From Affinirhizobium lemnae (lineage in GTDB: Bacteria > Pseudomonadota > Alphaproteobacteria > Rhizobiales > Rhizobiaceae), in contig NZ_JALJQZ010000008.1 in NCBI RefSeq assembly GCF_022968395.1, positions 92,602 to 156,601 of the forward strand: 64,000 nucleotides of DNA. The letters are read 5' to 3'. The notes beneath the pieces are model-generated. The model was not told the origin of the DNA. It saw nothing but the letters and a program-made list of their open reading frames with translations, and ran no database searches. The position numbers and the translations under genes are program-made. This document shows, one piece after another, positions 54,743-64,000 of the stretch; the stretch's first letter is position 1; each line of letters begins with the position of its first letter.

Positions 54743-55534
54743 TCAGATCAGTCCGATGATTGCTGCCCGCATACGCTCGATATCTTGGGGTCGCGACAGG
54801 CGGTGATCACCGTCGCGGATCAGTGTCAGGACGACGTCATCAGCAGGCAGGAATTCCACGAGCTTCAGAGCATGCTGGAATGGGACATCCGCATCCTTCA
54901 TGCCTTGCAGAATGTGAACCGGGCAGCCGGTTTCGATGATGCCGGTCAGAACGCGGTTGCTGAAGCCGTCCTCCATCAGATCACGCGTAAAGATATTCGG
55001 TTCCGAGCTGTATTCAGAGTGCTCTTCGAAAAAGCCGCGCTCCTGGAGCGACTGGCGTTCGGTCTCGCTGAGCGCAGGCTCGATCAGGTCATGCGTGAAG
55101 TCGGGCGCCGGAGCGATGAGGACGAGGCCCTTTATCCCGATCTCGCTTTGTTTGCGAAGTTCCTGAAGCGCTCGCAAGGCAATCCACCCGCCCATGGAGG
55201 ATCCGACAAGGATGACGTCTCTGGCCGGATGAGCCTTTATGACGGCGAGCGCTTCCTCCAGCCAGCGCGAGATCGTGCCGTCGCGAAACGCGCCTCCGGA
55301 AACGCCATGGCCCGAATAGTCGAAACGCAAGGACGGCAGGCCGAGCTCTTCCGCCAGCCGCTCCATTTCCAGAGCCTTCGTGCCGCTCATGTCTGACCGG
55401 TAGCCGCCGAGCCAGACGAGCATGGGGGAATCGGCTGCGCGCCCCTGCCTGTGAACCAGCGCGATCTGCCGGGCTTGTCCGCCCTCACCTACGGTGATGT
55501 GGGTGCTTTTTTCGGGCGCGACCGGCAGATTCAT
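54743..55534 (-). CDS. Cytoplasmic alpha/beta hydrolase
   Basis: The 263-residue enzyme shows WLGGYRSDMSGTKALEM, FDYSGHGVSGG, nucleophile S113 in GSSMGG and a likely catalytic histidine in RDGDHRLSRP near the end. It resembles the palmitoyl-protein thioesterase or ABHD10-like carboxylesterase branch. There is no signal peptide. The substrate is unknown. Confidence 0.82.
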   Translation of the reverse strand: MNLPVAPEKSTHITVGEGGQARQIALVHRQGRAADSPMLVWLGGYRSDMSGTKALEMERLAEELGLPSLRFDYSGHGVSGGAFRDGTISRWLEEALAVIKAHPARDVILVGSSMGGWIALRALQELRKQSEIGIKGLVLIAPAPDFTHDLIEPALSETERQSLQERGFFEEHSEYSSEPNIFTRDLMEDGFSNRVLTGIIETGCPVHILQGMKDADVPFQHALKLVEFLPADDVVLTLIRDGDHRLSRPQDIERMRAAIIGLI

Positions 55535-55717
55535 GGCTCATTCTCCTTCAAACAGATGCGCCTACAAAACAGATTCGTAAAAACGCGGCACTAGGTGATT
55601 TATTGGCGACACTATGCTATTGACTTCGGAGCAGCGTTGACGAAATTGCCCTTTCATTGCGCCACGAGCGCACGGGCCGCCGCTGCGACCCTTTAATTAT
55701 TCGAGGAGAATACGACC

Positions 55718-56254
55718 ATTCGCAGACCATTCAAGACCGACGCTCCTGTCAAAGACGGACCGCGCTCTAACCGGGAAATCCGCATTCCTCGCGTCCAGCT
55801 GATCGACGCAGAGGGTCAAAACCTTGGCATCGTGCCGACAGACCAGGCGCTGAGAATGGCCGAGGAGGCAGGTCTCGATCTCGTCGAGATTTCTCCGAAC
55901 ACCGAGCCGCCGGTCTGCAAGATCCTCGATCTCGGCAAGCTGAAGTATGCCAACCAGAAGAAGGCTGCCGAAGCGCGCAAGAAGCAGAAGATCGTCGAAA
56001 TCAAAGAAATCAAGATGCGTCCGAACATCGACACCCACGACTATGAGGTGAAGATGAAGGCTATCAATCGCTTCTTCGAAGATGGCGACAAGGTTCGCGT
56101 AACGCTTCGTTTCCGTGGCCGCGAAATGGCGCACCAGGAACTCGGCATGAAACTTCTTCTTCAGGTCAAGGAAGATACCGCGGCAATCGCCAAGGTTGAA
56201 GCCGAGCCGAAGCTGGAAGGCCGCCAGATGATGATGGTTCTGGCACCGCGCTGA
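55718..56254 (+). CDS. infC: Translation initiation factor IF-3 (ATT start codon)
   Basis: IF-3 keeps the small ribosomal subunit free and checks start codons. The 178-residue reading starts at ATT (55718) after a GAGGAG; the first ATG lies 38 codons in, within the conserved N-terminal domain ([28 protein letters not shown]), so it cannot be the true start. The use of AUU allows autoregulation, as known in E. coli. The C-terminal domain ([19 protein letters not shown]) is complete. rpmI and rplT follow. Confidence 0.95.
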   Translation: MRRPFKTDAPVKDGPRSNREIRIPRVQLIDAEGQNLGIVPTDQALRMAEEAGLDLVEISPNTEPPVCKILDLGKLKYANQKKAAEARKKQKIVEIKEIKMRPNIDTHDYEVKMKAINRFFEDGDKVRVTLRFRGREMAHQELGMKLLLQVKEDTAAIAKVEAEPKLEGRQMMMVLAPR

Positions 56255-56319
56255 TCGGTGCCTTCCCATCCTGTGCCGGCCCATTTCCAGCCGCGCACGC
56301 AATTCTGTTCACCCCCATT

Positions 56320-56349
56320 GCGCTTTTACCGGTCTGTCGGTATAAGCGC
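56320..56349 (+). promoter_or_regulatory. Hairpin in the infC-rpmI gap
   Basis: GCGCTTTTACCG at 56320-56331 pairs with CGGTATAAGCGC at 56338-56349, 12 bp with one mismatch and a 6-base loop. No T-run follows. It lies about 100 bases before rpmI and could be an attenuator or the site of L20 feedback known in other bacteria; the role is inferred. Confidence 0.5.
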
Positions 56350-56447
56350 GCGTCCGAACGGTCCGGCAGGGCATGCCGTGGCCGTTTTTGAATAGCTTGA
56401 AGCCAGCCTCATCAGCCAGCTTCGATACAAGAATACGGAGTAGCAAA

Positions 56448-56651
56448 ATGCCCAAGATGAAGACGAAATCGTCCGCCAAGAAGCGGTTCAAGGTCACTGC
56501 GACGGGTAAGGTTCTCGCCGCTGCTGCTGGCAAGCGCCACGGCATGATCAAGCGTTCCAACAAGTTCATCCGCGATGCTCGCGGTACGATGGTTCTGGCC
56601 GAAGCTGACGGCAAGAAGGTCATCAAGAACTACCTGCCAAACGGTCTCTGA
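56448..56651 (+). CDS. rpmI: Ribosomal protein bL35
   Basis: A 67-residue basic protein of the large subunit: [21 protein letters not shown] at the start and [12 protein letters not shown] near the end match bL35. The ATG at 56448 follows a GGAG. It lies between infC and rplT, the usual order. Confidence 0.97.
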   Translation: MPKMKTKSSAKKRFKVTATGKVLAAAAGKRHGMIKRSNKFIRDARGTMVLAEADGKKVIKNYLPNGL

Positions 56652-56688
56652 GACCATTTCGCTTTCGGAACATTAAGGAGATCATGAC

Positions 56689-57093
56689 ATGGCACGCGTA
56701 AAACGTGGCGTAACCTCACGCGCAAAGCACACCAAGACCCTGAAGGCCGCAAAGGGCTTCTACGGTCGTCGTAAGAACACCATCCGCGCCGCAAAGGCGG
56801 CTGTCGATCGTTCGCGTCAGTTCGCAACGCGCGACCGTCGCGTCAAGAAGCGCAACTTCCGCGCTCTGTGGATCCAGCGTATCAATGCTGCTGTCCGCGA
56901 ATTCGGCCTGACCTATGGTCGTTTCATCGACGGCTTGAACAAGGCTGGCATTGAAGTGGACCGCAAGGTTCTGTCGGACATGGCAATCCATGAGCCGGCA
57001 GCATTCGGCGCTCTCGTCGAAGCCTCCAAGAAGGCGCTCGCCTACCTCAAGGATGCCGGTACGGCAAACGAGTTTGAAAGCGCGGTTCGTTAA
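56689..57093 (+). CDS. rplT: Ribosomal protein bL20
   Basis: The 134-residue protein is a large-subunit assembly protein: [22 protein letters not shown] at the start, then the basic helix region [17 protein letters not shown] and [30 protein letters not shown] precedes the ATG. In E. coli L20 represses its own operon; the hairpin upstream of rpmI may serve this here. Confidence 0.97.
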   Translation: MARVKRGVTSRAKHTKTLKAAKGFYGRRKNTIRAAKAAVDRSRQFATRDRRVKKRNFRALWIQRINAAVREFGLTYGRFIDGLNKAGIEVDRKVLSDMAIHEPAAFGALVEASKKALAYLKDAGTANEFESAVR

Positions 57094-57132
57094 CCAGCGC
57101 TTCCCAAGCTTCACGAGCTTCATTGATTTGGG

Positions 57133-57168
57133 AAACCCGCGCTGGTTTGGGCTGGCGCGGGTTTTTCA
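57133..57168 (+). terminator. Terminator after rplT
   Basis: AAACCCGCGC at 57133-57142 pairs with GCGCGGGTTT at 57155-57164, followed by TTC and AT-rich sequence. It separates infC-rpmI-rplT from pheS. Confidence 0.85.
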
Positions 57169-57246
57169 TTTGACCGTTACGACCACATGCCGCAAGCAGC
57201 GATCCGAACCTGTCTGCTCACTGCCCGGCATCAAACGGAAATCATC

Positions 57247-58332
57247 ATGTCCGATCTGGAAAACCTGAAATCCTCGCTTCTGGCCGAAATCAACGATGCG
57301 TCCGACGAGGCGACCCTGGAAGGCGTTCGCGTTTCGGCGCTGGGCAAGAAAGGCTCCGTCTCCGAACTGCTGAAGACACTGGGCACCATGAGTCCAGACG
57401 AGCGCCAGACTCGAGGTGCTGCCATCAATGCCTTGAAGACCGAGGTGACGGAGGCGTTGAACGCGCGCAAGACCGTGCTGCGCGACGCCGCCATCAATGC
57501 CCGGCTTGCAGCCGAGACGCTGGATGTGACGCTGCCGGTACGCTCTTCGCCCGCCGAGCGTGGCCGCATCCATCCGATCAGCCAGATCGTCGATGAAATC
57601 ACTGCCATCTTTGCAGATATGGGTTTCTCCATCGCGGAAGGTCCGGATATCGAGACCGACTATTACAATTTCACGGCGCTGAACTTCCCGGAGGGTCACC
57701 CGGCCCGCGAGATGCACGACACCTTCTTTTTGTCCACGGACGAGAAGGGTGAGCGCAAGGTTCTGCGCACGCACACCTCGCCTGTGCAGGTGCGCACCAT
57801 GGAAGCCCAGAAGCCGCCGATCCGCATCATCATTCCCGGCAAGACCTACCGGCAGGACAGCGATGCCACTCATTCGCCCATGTTCCACCAGGTGGAAGGT
57901 CTGGTCGTCGACAAGAAAAGCCATGTCGGCAACATGCGCTGGATCCTGGAAGAGTTCTGCAAGGCCTTCTTTGAAGTAGACAGCGTGACCATGCGCTTTC
58001 GCCCCTCGTTCTTCCCCTTCACCGAACCCAGCTTCGAGGTGGATATCCAGTGTGACCGTTCGTCCGGCCCGATCGTCAAGTTCGGCGAAGGGACCGACTG
58101 GATGGAAATTCTCGGCTGCGGCATGGTTCACCCGAATGTCCTGCGCGCCGGTGGTCTCGATCCCGATGAGTATCAGGGCTTTGCGTGGGGCATGGGGCTC
58201 GACCGTATCGCCATGCTGAAATACGGCATGCCGGATCTGCGTGACTTCTTCAACGCGGACGTGCGCTGGATGAGCCATTACGGCTTCCGTCCGCTCGACA
58301 TGCCGACGCTGTTCGGTGGTTTGAGCACGTAA
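57247..58332 (+). CDS. pheS: Phenylalanyl-tRNA synthetase alpha subunit
   Basis: The 361-residue class II synthetase subunit has an N-terminal coiled-coil (about 1-85) and catalytic motifs: [28 protein letters not shown], the motif 2 region [26 protein letters not shown] and the motif 3 region [17 protein letters not shown]. The ATG at 57247 matches the family N-terminus ([14 protein letters not shown]). pheT does not follow directly but lies about 950 bases downstream. Confidence 0.97.
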   Translation: MSDLENLKSSLLAEINDASDEATLEGVRVSALGKKGSVSELLKTLGTMSPDERQTRGAAINALKTEVTEALNARKTVLRDAAINARLAAETLDVTLPVRSSPAERGRIHPISQIVDEITAIFADMGFSIAEGPDIETDYYNFTALNFPEGHPAREMHDTFFLSTDEKGERKVLRTHTSPVQVRTMEAQKPPIRIIIPGKTYRQDSDATHSPMFHQVEGLVVDKKSHVGNMRWILEEFCKAFFEVDSVTMRFRPSFFPFTEPSFEVDIQCDRSSGPIVKFGEGTDWMEILGCGMVHPNVLRAGGLDPDEYQGFAWGMGLDRIAMLKYGMPDLRDFFNADVRWMSHYGFRPLDMPTLFGGLST

Positions 58333-58337
58333 GGGCC

Positions 58338-58571
58338 ATGCCGACTGTTCTGCGCAAATACGGCTTTCGCTTCCATTTCTACTCAGGTGACCAGTATGAA
58401 CCGCCGCACATTCACGTGGAAGGCAATGGTGGCGAAGCCAAGGTCTGGTTGATGGAGATCCGTTTGGCAGAGGCCGGGGGCTTTAGTCAAAGAGACCTTG
58501 CACGTATACTGGAAGTGGTTGAAGAACATAGGCAAGAGATGCTGGAGGCATGGAATGACTATTTCGCATGA
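58338..58571 (+). CDS. DUF4160 small protein
   Basis: The 77-residue protein has the DUF4160 pattern: MPTVLRKYGFRFHFYSGDQYEPPHIHVEGNGGEAKVWL, with HIHV as the core. It starts 5 bases after the pheS stop and overlaps the DUF2442 gene by 17 bases. DUF4160 and DUF2442 are often neighbours and the pair may be a toxin-antitoxin-like or ligand-linked unit; this is not established. Confidence 0.85.
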   Translation: MPTVLRKYGFRFHFYSGDQYEPPHIHVEGNGGEAKVWLMEIRLAEAGGFSQRDLARILEVVEEHRQEMLEAWNDYFA

Positions 58572-58833
58572 TCCATATCCGGAAGCCGAACGCCCGGTTG
58601 AAGCTTGGTGCGATTTGCATGAGGTCCACGTGCGCCTTGCCGATGGTCGTCAGATCTCCACTCCCTTGTGGTGGTATCCGCGTCTTCTGAATGCAACGCC
58701 CGCGCAACGAAACAACGTCCACCTCATGCTGGCTGGTGTCCACTGGCCTGATGTAGATGAGGATCTTTCCATTCGCGGCATGCTGGCTGGCTGGAAGGCA
58801 CCGGGAGCCAAGGTGCCGGAAAAGGCGGCTTAG
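58555..58833 (+). CDS. DUF2442 small protein
   Basis: The 92-residue protein shows the DUF2442 pattern: VEAWCDLHEVHVRLADGRQISTPLWWYPRLLNATPAQRNNVHL and GVHWPDVDEDLSIRGMLAG. A GGAGG lies 7 bases before the ATG at 58555, inside the DUF4160 gene. The overlap suggests joint production of the two proteins. Confidence 0.85.
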   Translation: MTISHDPYPEAERPVEAWCDLHEVHVRLADGRQISTPLWWYPRLLNATPAQRNNVHLMLAGVHWPDVDEDLSIRGMLAGWKAPGAKVPEKAA

Positions 58834-58842
58834 GGTGTAGTT

Positions 58843-59268
58843 GTGGAAATTGCAGCGTGGATTCCTCTTCTTGTTGCCCTATTGACCGCTCTCGCTGGAG
58901 TGTTCGCTTATTCATGGAACAAGCGTGTTGATAGAAAGCACGCTTTGCTTGAGTTAAGGAGGGTAGCTTACCGCAACTATCTGAATTCCTTTATGGCAAT
59001 GTCGGATAGTCCGCAAGGTGTCGACGAAATTCGGCGGCGGCTTTATCAGAGTGAAGTGGAGTTGCTGGTCGTTGGGTCTGATACCGTTGTCCAAGCTGTT
59101 GGTAAGTTGTCGAACTTCTATGCGATCACAAACAATGATCGCTTTAATCGCGATGCCGCTGAAGTGCGGCGGCTAGTTGCAAATGTTTGTATGTCCATGA
59201 GAGCGGATTGCTTTGAAAAGACCGATCTCTCTATCGAGGAAATTAGGGCACTTGTGCCCATCGTTTGA
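58843..59268 (+). CDS. Membrane-anchored protein of unknown function
   Basis: The 141-residue protein has one N-terminal membrane helix ([23 protein letters not shown]) followed by a helical cytoplasmic part ([28 protein letters not shown]). The GTG start at 58843 follows TTAGGGTG. Codon use is more AT-rich than in pheS and pheT, which suggests a recent arrival. I do not recognise a family. Confidence 0.55.
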   Translation: MEIAAWIPLLVALLTALAGVFAYSWNKRVDRKHALLELRRVAYRNYLNSFMAMSDSPQGVDEIRRRLYQSEVELLVVGSDTVVQAVGKLSNFYAITNNDRFNRDAAEVRRLVANVCMSMRADCFEKTDLSIEEIRALVPIV

Positions 59269-59282
59269 GACGAGACAGTAAA

Positions 59283-61709
59283 ATGAAATTCACGCTCTCC
59301 TGGCTGAAGGAACATCTGGACACCAATGCCTCGTTAGAAGAGGTCTGCGAGCGCTTGACGGCGATCGGCCTCGAAGTCGAGGATGTCGATGATCGTGCAG
59401 CCTACAAGCCGTTCGTGATTGCCAAGGTCGTGTCCGCCGAGAAGCATCCGTCTGCTGATCGGTTGAAGGTGCTGATGGTCGATACAGGTGATGGAAAGCC
59501 GGTGCAGGTTGTCTGCGGAGCGCCGAATGCCCGTGCTGGTCTGGTTGGCGCTCTGGCGCGTCCGGGCACTTATGTGCCGGGCATTGATGTCACGCTGGCT
59601 GTCGGCAATATCCGCGGCGTCGAAAGCCATGGCATGATGTGCTCTGAGAAGGAGCTCAACATATCCGATAATCACGACGGCATCATTGACTTGCCAGAGG
59701 ATGCGCCGGTCGGCCAGACCTTTGCATCTTTCGCAGGACTTGATGATCCGGTGATCGAGATCAATCTCACACCCAATCGCCCGGATTGCACGAGCGTTTT
59801 CGGTATCGCCCGCGATCTGGCGGCTTCCGGTCTCGGTACGCTGAAGCAGCCAAAGACGCCCGCCTTCAAGGTGGAAGGTGAAACTCCCGTCGAAGTCTCC
59901 ATCGATCTGGACGATGAGCGCCTGTGCCCCGGCTTTGCGCTGCGCCTGGTTCGCCGCGTAAAGAATGGCCCAAGCCCTGCCTGGATGCAGCAGCGTCTGA
60001 AGGCGATCGGTCTGCGTCCGATCAACGCGCTGGTCGACATCACCAACTATATGACCTTCGACCAGGGTCGCCCCATGCACGTGTTCGATGCGGCCAAAGT
60101 GAAGGGCAATCTCACCGTTCGCCGTGCGACAGAGGGAGAGGAGATCCTTGCGCTCGATACGCGTACCTACAAGCTATCGCCGAATAATGTGATCATCGCC
60201 GATGATAACGGAGTCGAATCCATCGGCGGCATCATGGGCGGCGAACATTCCGGCTGCGATGAAAACACGGTGGATGTGCTGATTGAGTCCGCCTTGTGGG
60301 ATCCGATCAACATTGCCAAGTCCGGTCGTGCTTTGGGCATCATCACCGATGCCCGCTACCGGTTCGAGCGCGGCGTCGATCCCGAATACATGATGCCGGG
60401 TCTTGAGCGCACCACCGAACTGGTGCTGGAACTGTGCGGGGGCACCGCTGCAAAGGCGCGTGTTTCCGGCTACAAGGGACATGATCGCAAGGTCGTGGAT
60501 TTTCCCTTCTCGGAAGTGAAGCGCCTGACCGGCCTCAACGTTTCCGTTGAGGAGAGCCGCCAGATCCTGACGGGTCTCGGCTTCGAGATCCTCTCCGGTG
60601 ACGAAGAGCGCGTGCAGGTAGCTGTTCCATCCTGGCGTCCCGATGTCGATGGCAAGGCGGATCTCGTGGAAGAGGTCATGCGCGTCCACGGTGTCGACAA
60701 CATCAAGCCGGAACCGCTTGCCGCGAAGGACACGGTCAATGCGCGTATCCTGACCACGCTGCAGATCCGCACTCGTGTTGCCAAGCGCGCGCTTGCCTCG
60801 CGCGGCATGCTGGAAGCTGTCACCTGGTCCTTCATCCCGGAAGATCAGGCTAAGCTGTTCGGCGGTGGAAGCCCGGCGTTGAAGCTGGTCAATCCGATTG
60901 CAGCCGACATGTCGGACATGCGTCCATCGCTACTGCCCGGTTTGCTGACTGCCGCCCAGAGCAACGCCGACAAGGGCTATGGCGACGTGGCGATCTTCGA
61001 GGTATCCGGCACCTATGAGGGCGATACGCCCGAGAAGCAGCGTCGCGTTGCCGGTGGCATTCGCCGTGGCACGGCCTCGCTTTCCGGTTCAGGCCGTCTG
61101 TGGTCCAACGCGGCCAAGGGTGGCGGAAAACCGGTCGATGTGTTCGATGCAAAGGCAGATGCCTTGGCTGTTCTCGAAGCGTGCGGCATGCCAATGGCGA
61201 ATGTGCAGGTCGAGCAGGGCGGTCCATCCTGGTATCATCCAGGTCGTTCCGGCACGATCAAGATGGGCCCGAAAGTGGTGCTCGGACATTTCGGTGAGTT
61301 CCATCCAAATACGCTTTCCGCTCTGGATGTCTCTGGTGCGCTGGCAGGTTTCGAGGTCTATCTGGATGTCATGCCGGAACCGAAGAAGAAGGCAACCCGC
61401 ACAAAGGCTGCTCTCGAACTGTCACCCTTCCAGATGGTGAAGCGTGACTTCGCGTTCGTGGTCGAGAAGGCCGTTGATGCCGGTTCCATCATCAAGGCGG
61501 CAACCAGTGCCGATCGCAAGCTGATCACGGGCGTCAATGTGTTCGACGTCTTTGAGGGCGCATCCCTTGGCGAAGGCAAGAAGTCCATCGCGATCGAGGT
61601 TCTGATCCAGCCGACGGACAAGACGCTGACGGATGAGGATTTCGACGCGCTGACGAAGAAGATTGTCGGCAATGTCGAGAAGACAACAGGCGGCGTTCTT
61701 CGCGCTTGA
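59283..61709 (+). CDS. pheT: Phenylalanyl-tRNA synthetase beta subunit
   Basis: The 808-residue subunit is complete: an EMAP-like tRNA-binding domain at about 39-148 ([23 protein letters not shown]), the B3/B4 editing domain in the middle, B5 ([15 protein letters not shown]), the core ([13 protein letters not shown]) and the C-terminal anticodon-binding FDX-ACB domain ([23 protein letters not shown]). I chose the ATG at 59283, as [14 protein letters not shown] is the usual start. Confidence 0.97.
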   Translation: MKFTLSWLKEHLDTNASLEEVCERLTAIGLEVEDVDDRAAYKPFVIAKVVSAEKHPSADRLKVLMVDTGDGKPVQVVCGAPNARAGLVGALARPGTYVPGIDVTLAVGNIRGVESHGMMCSEKELNISDNHDGIIDLPEDAPVGQTFASFAGLDDPVIEINLTPNRPDCTSVFGIARDLAASGLGTLKQPKTPAFKVEGETPVEVSIDLDDERLCPGFALRLVRRVKNGPSPAWMQQRLKAIGLRPINALVDITNYMTFDQGRPMHVFDAAKVKGNLTVRRATEGEEILALDTRTYKLSPNNVIIADDNGVESIGGIMGGEHSGCDENTVDVLIESALWDPINIAKSGRALGIITDARYRFERGVDPEYMMPGLERTTELVLELCGGTAAKARVSGYKGHDRKVVDFPFSEVKRLTGLNVSVEESRQILTGLGFEILSGDEERVQVAVPSWRPDVDGKADLVEEVMRVHGVDNIKPEPLAAKDTVNARILTTLQIRTRVAKRALASRGMLEAVTWSFIPEDQAKLFGGGSPALKLVNPIAADMSDMRPSLLPGLLTAAQSNADKGYGDVAIFEVSGTYEGDTPEKQRRVAGGIRRGTASLSGSGRLWSNAAKGGGKPVDVFDAKADALAVLEACGMPMANVQVEQGGPSWYHPGRSGTIKMGPKVVLGHFGEFHPNTLSALDVSGALAGFEVYLDVMPEPKKKATRTKAALELSPFQMVKRDFAFVVEKAVDAGSIIKAATSADRKLITGVNVFDVFEGASLGEGKKSIAIEVLIQPTDKTLTDEDFDALTKKIVGNVEKTTGGVLRA

Positions 61710-61748
61710 TAAAATGAGGCGGGTCGGCAGTCAGTGAGGCTGCCGACT

Positions 61749-62654
61749 TCAGCTGTTTGGCAGCTCGTAATCGTTTGGTAGCTCGCAAGCTGTGCCATTG
61801 GCCATCAGGCGATAGGCCAAAGGCGTCATTCCCGTCATCGTCTTGAAGGCGCGCGTGAGGTGGCTCTGGCTGCTGAAACCGCAGGCAGTGGCGATCTGGG
61901 CAATGGGCTCCGCCCCCGCCAGCATCAGCCGTGCCCTTTCCGTCCGGCGATTGAGCATATAGCCATAGGGGCTGATACCACAGCTCTGCTTGAACATTCG
62001 TTGCAGATGGAATTCGCTGAGATCCGCAATCGCGGCGAGATCGCGCAGCGAAATCTGGCTCTGCAGATGCGCCTCGATATAGTCGAGCAGGCGACGGCGG
62101 ATATGTGCTGCAAGACCACCGCGCAACTGTCTCAGGTTTTGATCGCCGTATCGAGGATCGCTGAAGAGATTCTGCACCGTCGAGACGATGGCCTCTTCTG
62201 CGAGGCTCCGGTTGTCGCTCTGGAGCGCCGTTGCAAGCCTGCCCAGACCATCGGCAACACGAGGCGCGTCCTCGAAGGTCGCTTCAGGGAGAAGCATCAA
62301 CCGTGCGTCCCGATCAAAGATCTCCGAGAACAACCGTTTCAGTTCGTCGTCGGCCAGATAGAGATGGACGAAGTCGAAGCGGTCCGTGATTTCCCATTCC
62401 GAAGATGCGCCCTGCGGCATAATGCATACCGCGCCAGGCCTCCCGGATAATCTTTTGCCGTCGACCCGCCGTGTTCCGTCGCCGCCACGCAGATAACAGC
62501 TGAAGGTATGGCCGTCGGGCCGTTCATAGCGCATCCGGTCATGACTGTTGCTCCACAGCGCTGCTGCCCTGTCGCTACCCATATCGAGAGCGCCCAGGCT
62601 CATAGCCCGGGAGGAAGCAGACAGGGAACCAAAAACGGATGCAGTGTTCAGCAT
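61749..62654 (-). CDS. AraC-family transcriptional regulator
   Basis: The 301-residue protein has a cupin-like N-terminal sensor part (CYLRGGDGTRRVDGKRLSGRPGAVCIMPQG) and two C-terminal helix-turn-helix motifs: ISLRDLAAIADLSEFHLQRMFKQSCGISPYGYML and IAQIATACGFSSQSHLTRAFKTMTGMTPLAYR. I chose the ATG at 62654; an in-frame ATG at 62711 or further upstream would extend it. It diverges from the EamA transporter gene and may control it. Confidence 0.9.
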   Translation of the reverse strand: MLNTASVFGSLSASSRAMSLGALDMGSDRAAALWSNSHDRMRYERPDGHTFSCYLRGGDGTRRVDGKRLSGRPGAVCIMPQGASSEWEITDRFDFVHLYLADDELKRLFSEIFDRDARLMLLPEATFEDAPRVADGLGRLATALQSDNRSLAEEAIVSTVQNLFSDPRYGDQNLRQLRGGLAAHIRRRLLDYIEAHLQSQISLRDLAAIADLSEFHLQRMFKQSCGISPYGYMLNRRTERARLMLAGAEPIAQIATACGFSSQSHLTRAFKTMTGMTPLAYRLMANGTACELPNDYELPNS

Positions 62655-62820
62655 GGCAAGCTCAGTGGTGGCAGGCCTTATTCCTACAATTGAAAGCGGC
62701 GGCCTGACCATCGGAAATATTCTGCAATCTGGATGCAAAGAGAGTTCGCCGCAAGATCCTGCAAGAGCGAGCCTCATCCGGTGCGTTAGGGTCTGCCTGA
62801 CCTAACGCTCGGATGCCAAC

Positions 62821-63747
62821 ATGACCAATCTGCTGCTTTTCTCTTCCACCGTGCTCATCTGGGGAACGACCTGGATTGCGATTGCGCTGCAGATCGGGCC
62901 TGTGCCGGTGCTGGTGTCCGTGTTCTATCGCTTCGCTCTTGCTGCCCTCATTCTTGTTGGAGCGCTCGTGCTCTCTGGCCGGTTGAAGGTTCCGACACTC
63001 CAGCAGCAGCCTTTCGTGGTCATTCAGGCGCTATCACTCTTCTGCTGCAACTTTCTTTGCTTTTATCATGCGGCTGCCTATGTGCCGTCAGGACTGATCT
63101 CTGTCGTCTTCTCTCTGGCCACCGTCTATAATGCCGTGAATGCCAGGATCTTTTTCGGCGATCCCATCAAGTCACGGGCGCTTGTTGCCGCGGCCCTTGG
63201 CGTGGCAGGCCTATGCCTGCTTTTTGGACCGGATGTGTTTCTGGCGGTCAAGCCGGACAGCTGGAAGGGCATTGCCCTCTCGGCTCTTGGAACGCTCTTC
63301 TTTTCCTTCGGCAACATGGCGTCGCGCCGCAATAGTGCCGCTGGTCTCTCGCCCATCACGGCCAATGCCTGGGGCATGACATACGGATCTCTGGCCTTGC
63401 TGTTTCTGGTTGCTGTCACGCAGACACCTGTCGTTGCACCGCCAGATCGGATCTATATCGCTGCACTGATCTATCTCTCAGCGATCGGCTCCGTGGTCGG
63501 TTTCACGACCTATCTCATGCTGGTCTCGCGTCTCGGCTCACAGAAGGCGGCCTATGCGACGGTTCTCTTTCCCGTCGTGGCACTGACATTGTCGAGCATT
63601 TTCGAGGATTATCACTGGACATGGCCGGGGGTTTTCGGCCTTTGCCTGACGCTTGCCGGCAATACCGTAATGTTCGCCAAGTTCCCACTTACCCTTCGCA
63701 CGAGGGAGGCGGGAGAAGGAAAGAATAGCGTAGACGTATCTGCATGA
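62821..63747 (+). CDS. EamA-family (DMT) transporter
   Basis: The 308-residue inner-membrane protein has about ten hydrophobic segments in two EamA repeats, beginning LLLFSSTVLIWGTTWIAIALQIGPVPVLVSVFYRFALAALIL. DMT transporters export amino acids, drugs or other metabolites; the substrate is unknown. The divergent AraC gene makes joint control likely. Confidence 0.88.
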   Translation: MTNLLLFSSTVLIWGTTWIAIALQIGPVPVLVSVFYRFALAALILVGALVLSGRLKVPTLQQQPFVVIQALSLFCCNFLCFYHAAAYVPSGLISVVFSLATVYNAVNARIFFGDPIKSRALVAAALGVAGLCLLFGPDVFLAVKPDSWKGIALSALGTLFFSFGNMASRRNSAAGLSPITANAWGMTYGSLALLFLVAVTQTPVVAPPDRIYIAALIYLSAIGSVVGFTTYLMLVSRLGSQKAAYATVLFPVVALTLSSIFEDYHWTWPGVFGLCLTLAGNTVMFAKFPLTLRTREAGEGKNSVDVSA

Positions 63748-64000
63748 TTCTGCGGAAGCATACCCTGCATTCACAAAGGATGCACCTGTGTTGCGCTGTC
63801 CATGATCATCGGTGCCCTTGCAGGTTCTATAGGCGGTTTGCTCTGCGGTTGTGTACGCACCTGATCAAAACTATTTCCTCTCGGAGGAAAGACCCGGACT
63901 ACAGGCGTCGCTCGGTCATTGTACTAGGTCGTGGTGATGATTTAAGGATTGGGATTCCCAAAAGAGCGCAAATCGGATTCAAAGCTGATTTTGGAGATCG
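63748..64000. other. No gene recognised at the right end
   Basis: These last 253 bases show no convincing reading frame, RNA gene or hairpin terminator on either strand. A GGAGGAAAG at about 63890 resembles a ribosome site but no start codon follows at the right distance. Confidence 0.5.

Noticed and set aside
57166..58278. Minus-strand reading frame of 370 codons opposite pheS
   Set aside because: Shadow of pheS with no family features.

Overview
This window looks like a stretch of a main chromosome from an alphaproteobacterium of the Rhizobiaceae, most likely the Agrobacterium/Rhizobium group. Three things point there: a Flp/Tad pilus cluster in the same gene order as the Agrobacterium ctpABCDEFGHI locus, a membrane-bound ferritin (mbfA) gene with an iron-control (ICE, Irr-type) palindrome at its promoter, and DUF3618, BTLCP and clan AA protease genes typical of rhizobia. 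The genus is an inference from content and order, not from a database search.

Layout. 1-3.7 kb: a membrane and stress-type group (DUF1469 holin-like, DUF3618, DUF1206, PAP2 phosphatase) and a putative glycosyltransferase. 3.7-17.7 kb, minus strand: a large nucleoside uptake and salvage region. A BMP-family binding protein, an ABC ATPase and two permeases import nucleosides; cdd, punA, deoC and deoA break them down; after msrA, tRNA-Ser and two secreted or membrane-anchored proteins it resumes with upp, add and deoB. Together these turn nucleosides into bases and pentose phosphates that enter central metabolism. 17.8-29.7 kb: the Tad pilus locus, with two TadE-like pseudopilins and a secretin-N-domain protein on the minus strand, then pilin, prepilin peptidase, CpaB, CpaC, CpaD, CpaE, CpaF, TadB and TadC on the plus strand, and a TadD-like TPR lipoprotein facing back. 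Two CtrA-like boxes lie in this locus. 29.8-32.9 kb: M17 aminopeptidase, MarR-like regulator, NlpC/P60 peptidase and a small secreted protein.

33.0-41.4 kb is a genomic island inserted at the 3' end of tRNA-Leu(CAG). Imperfect direct repeats of about 90 bp flank it, and repeated CCAAC-type motifs near both ends resemble integrase arm sites. Its cargo is a type III restriction-modification operon (mod-rhuM-res) with a RhuM-family gene embedded and translationally coupled between methylase and restriction subunit. Both tyrosine recombinase genes of the island are broken by short frameshifts, so the island is probably fixed in place.

41.5-45 kb holds small accessory genes: a SelT/SelW-like protein, DUF1508, PRC-barrel, a CcdA/CcdB toxin-antitoxin pair, DUF2188 and two small helix-turn-helix-like proteins. 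45-52.7 kb: lepA, a nitrilase-family hydrolase with an overlapping GNAT gene, NTF2-like, XRE-cupin regulator, a second GNAT, an exported alpha/beta hydrolase and an orphan TRAP binding protein. 52.9-55.5 kb: mbfA with its ICE box, a BTLCP protease and an alpha/beta hydrolase. 55.7-61.7 kb: the translation block infC (ATT start)-rpmI-rplT-pheS-pheT, with three unrelated small genes (DUF4160, DUF2442 and a membrane protein) between pheS and pheT. The window ends with a divergent AraC regulator and EamA transporter; I see no gene in the last 250 bases.
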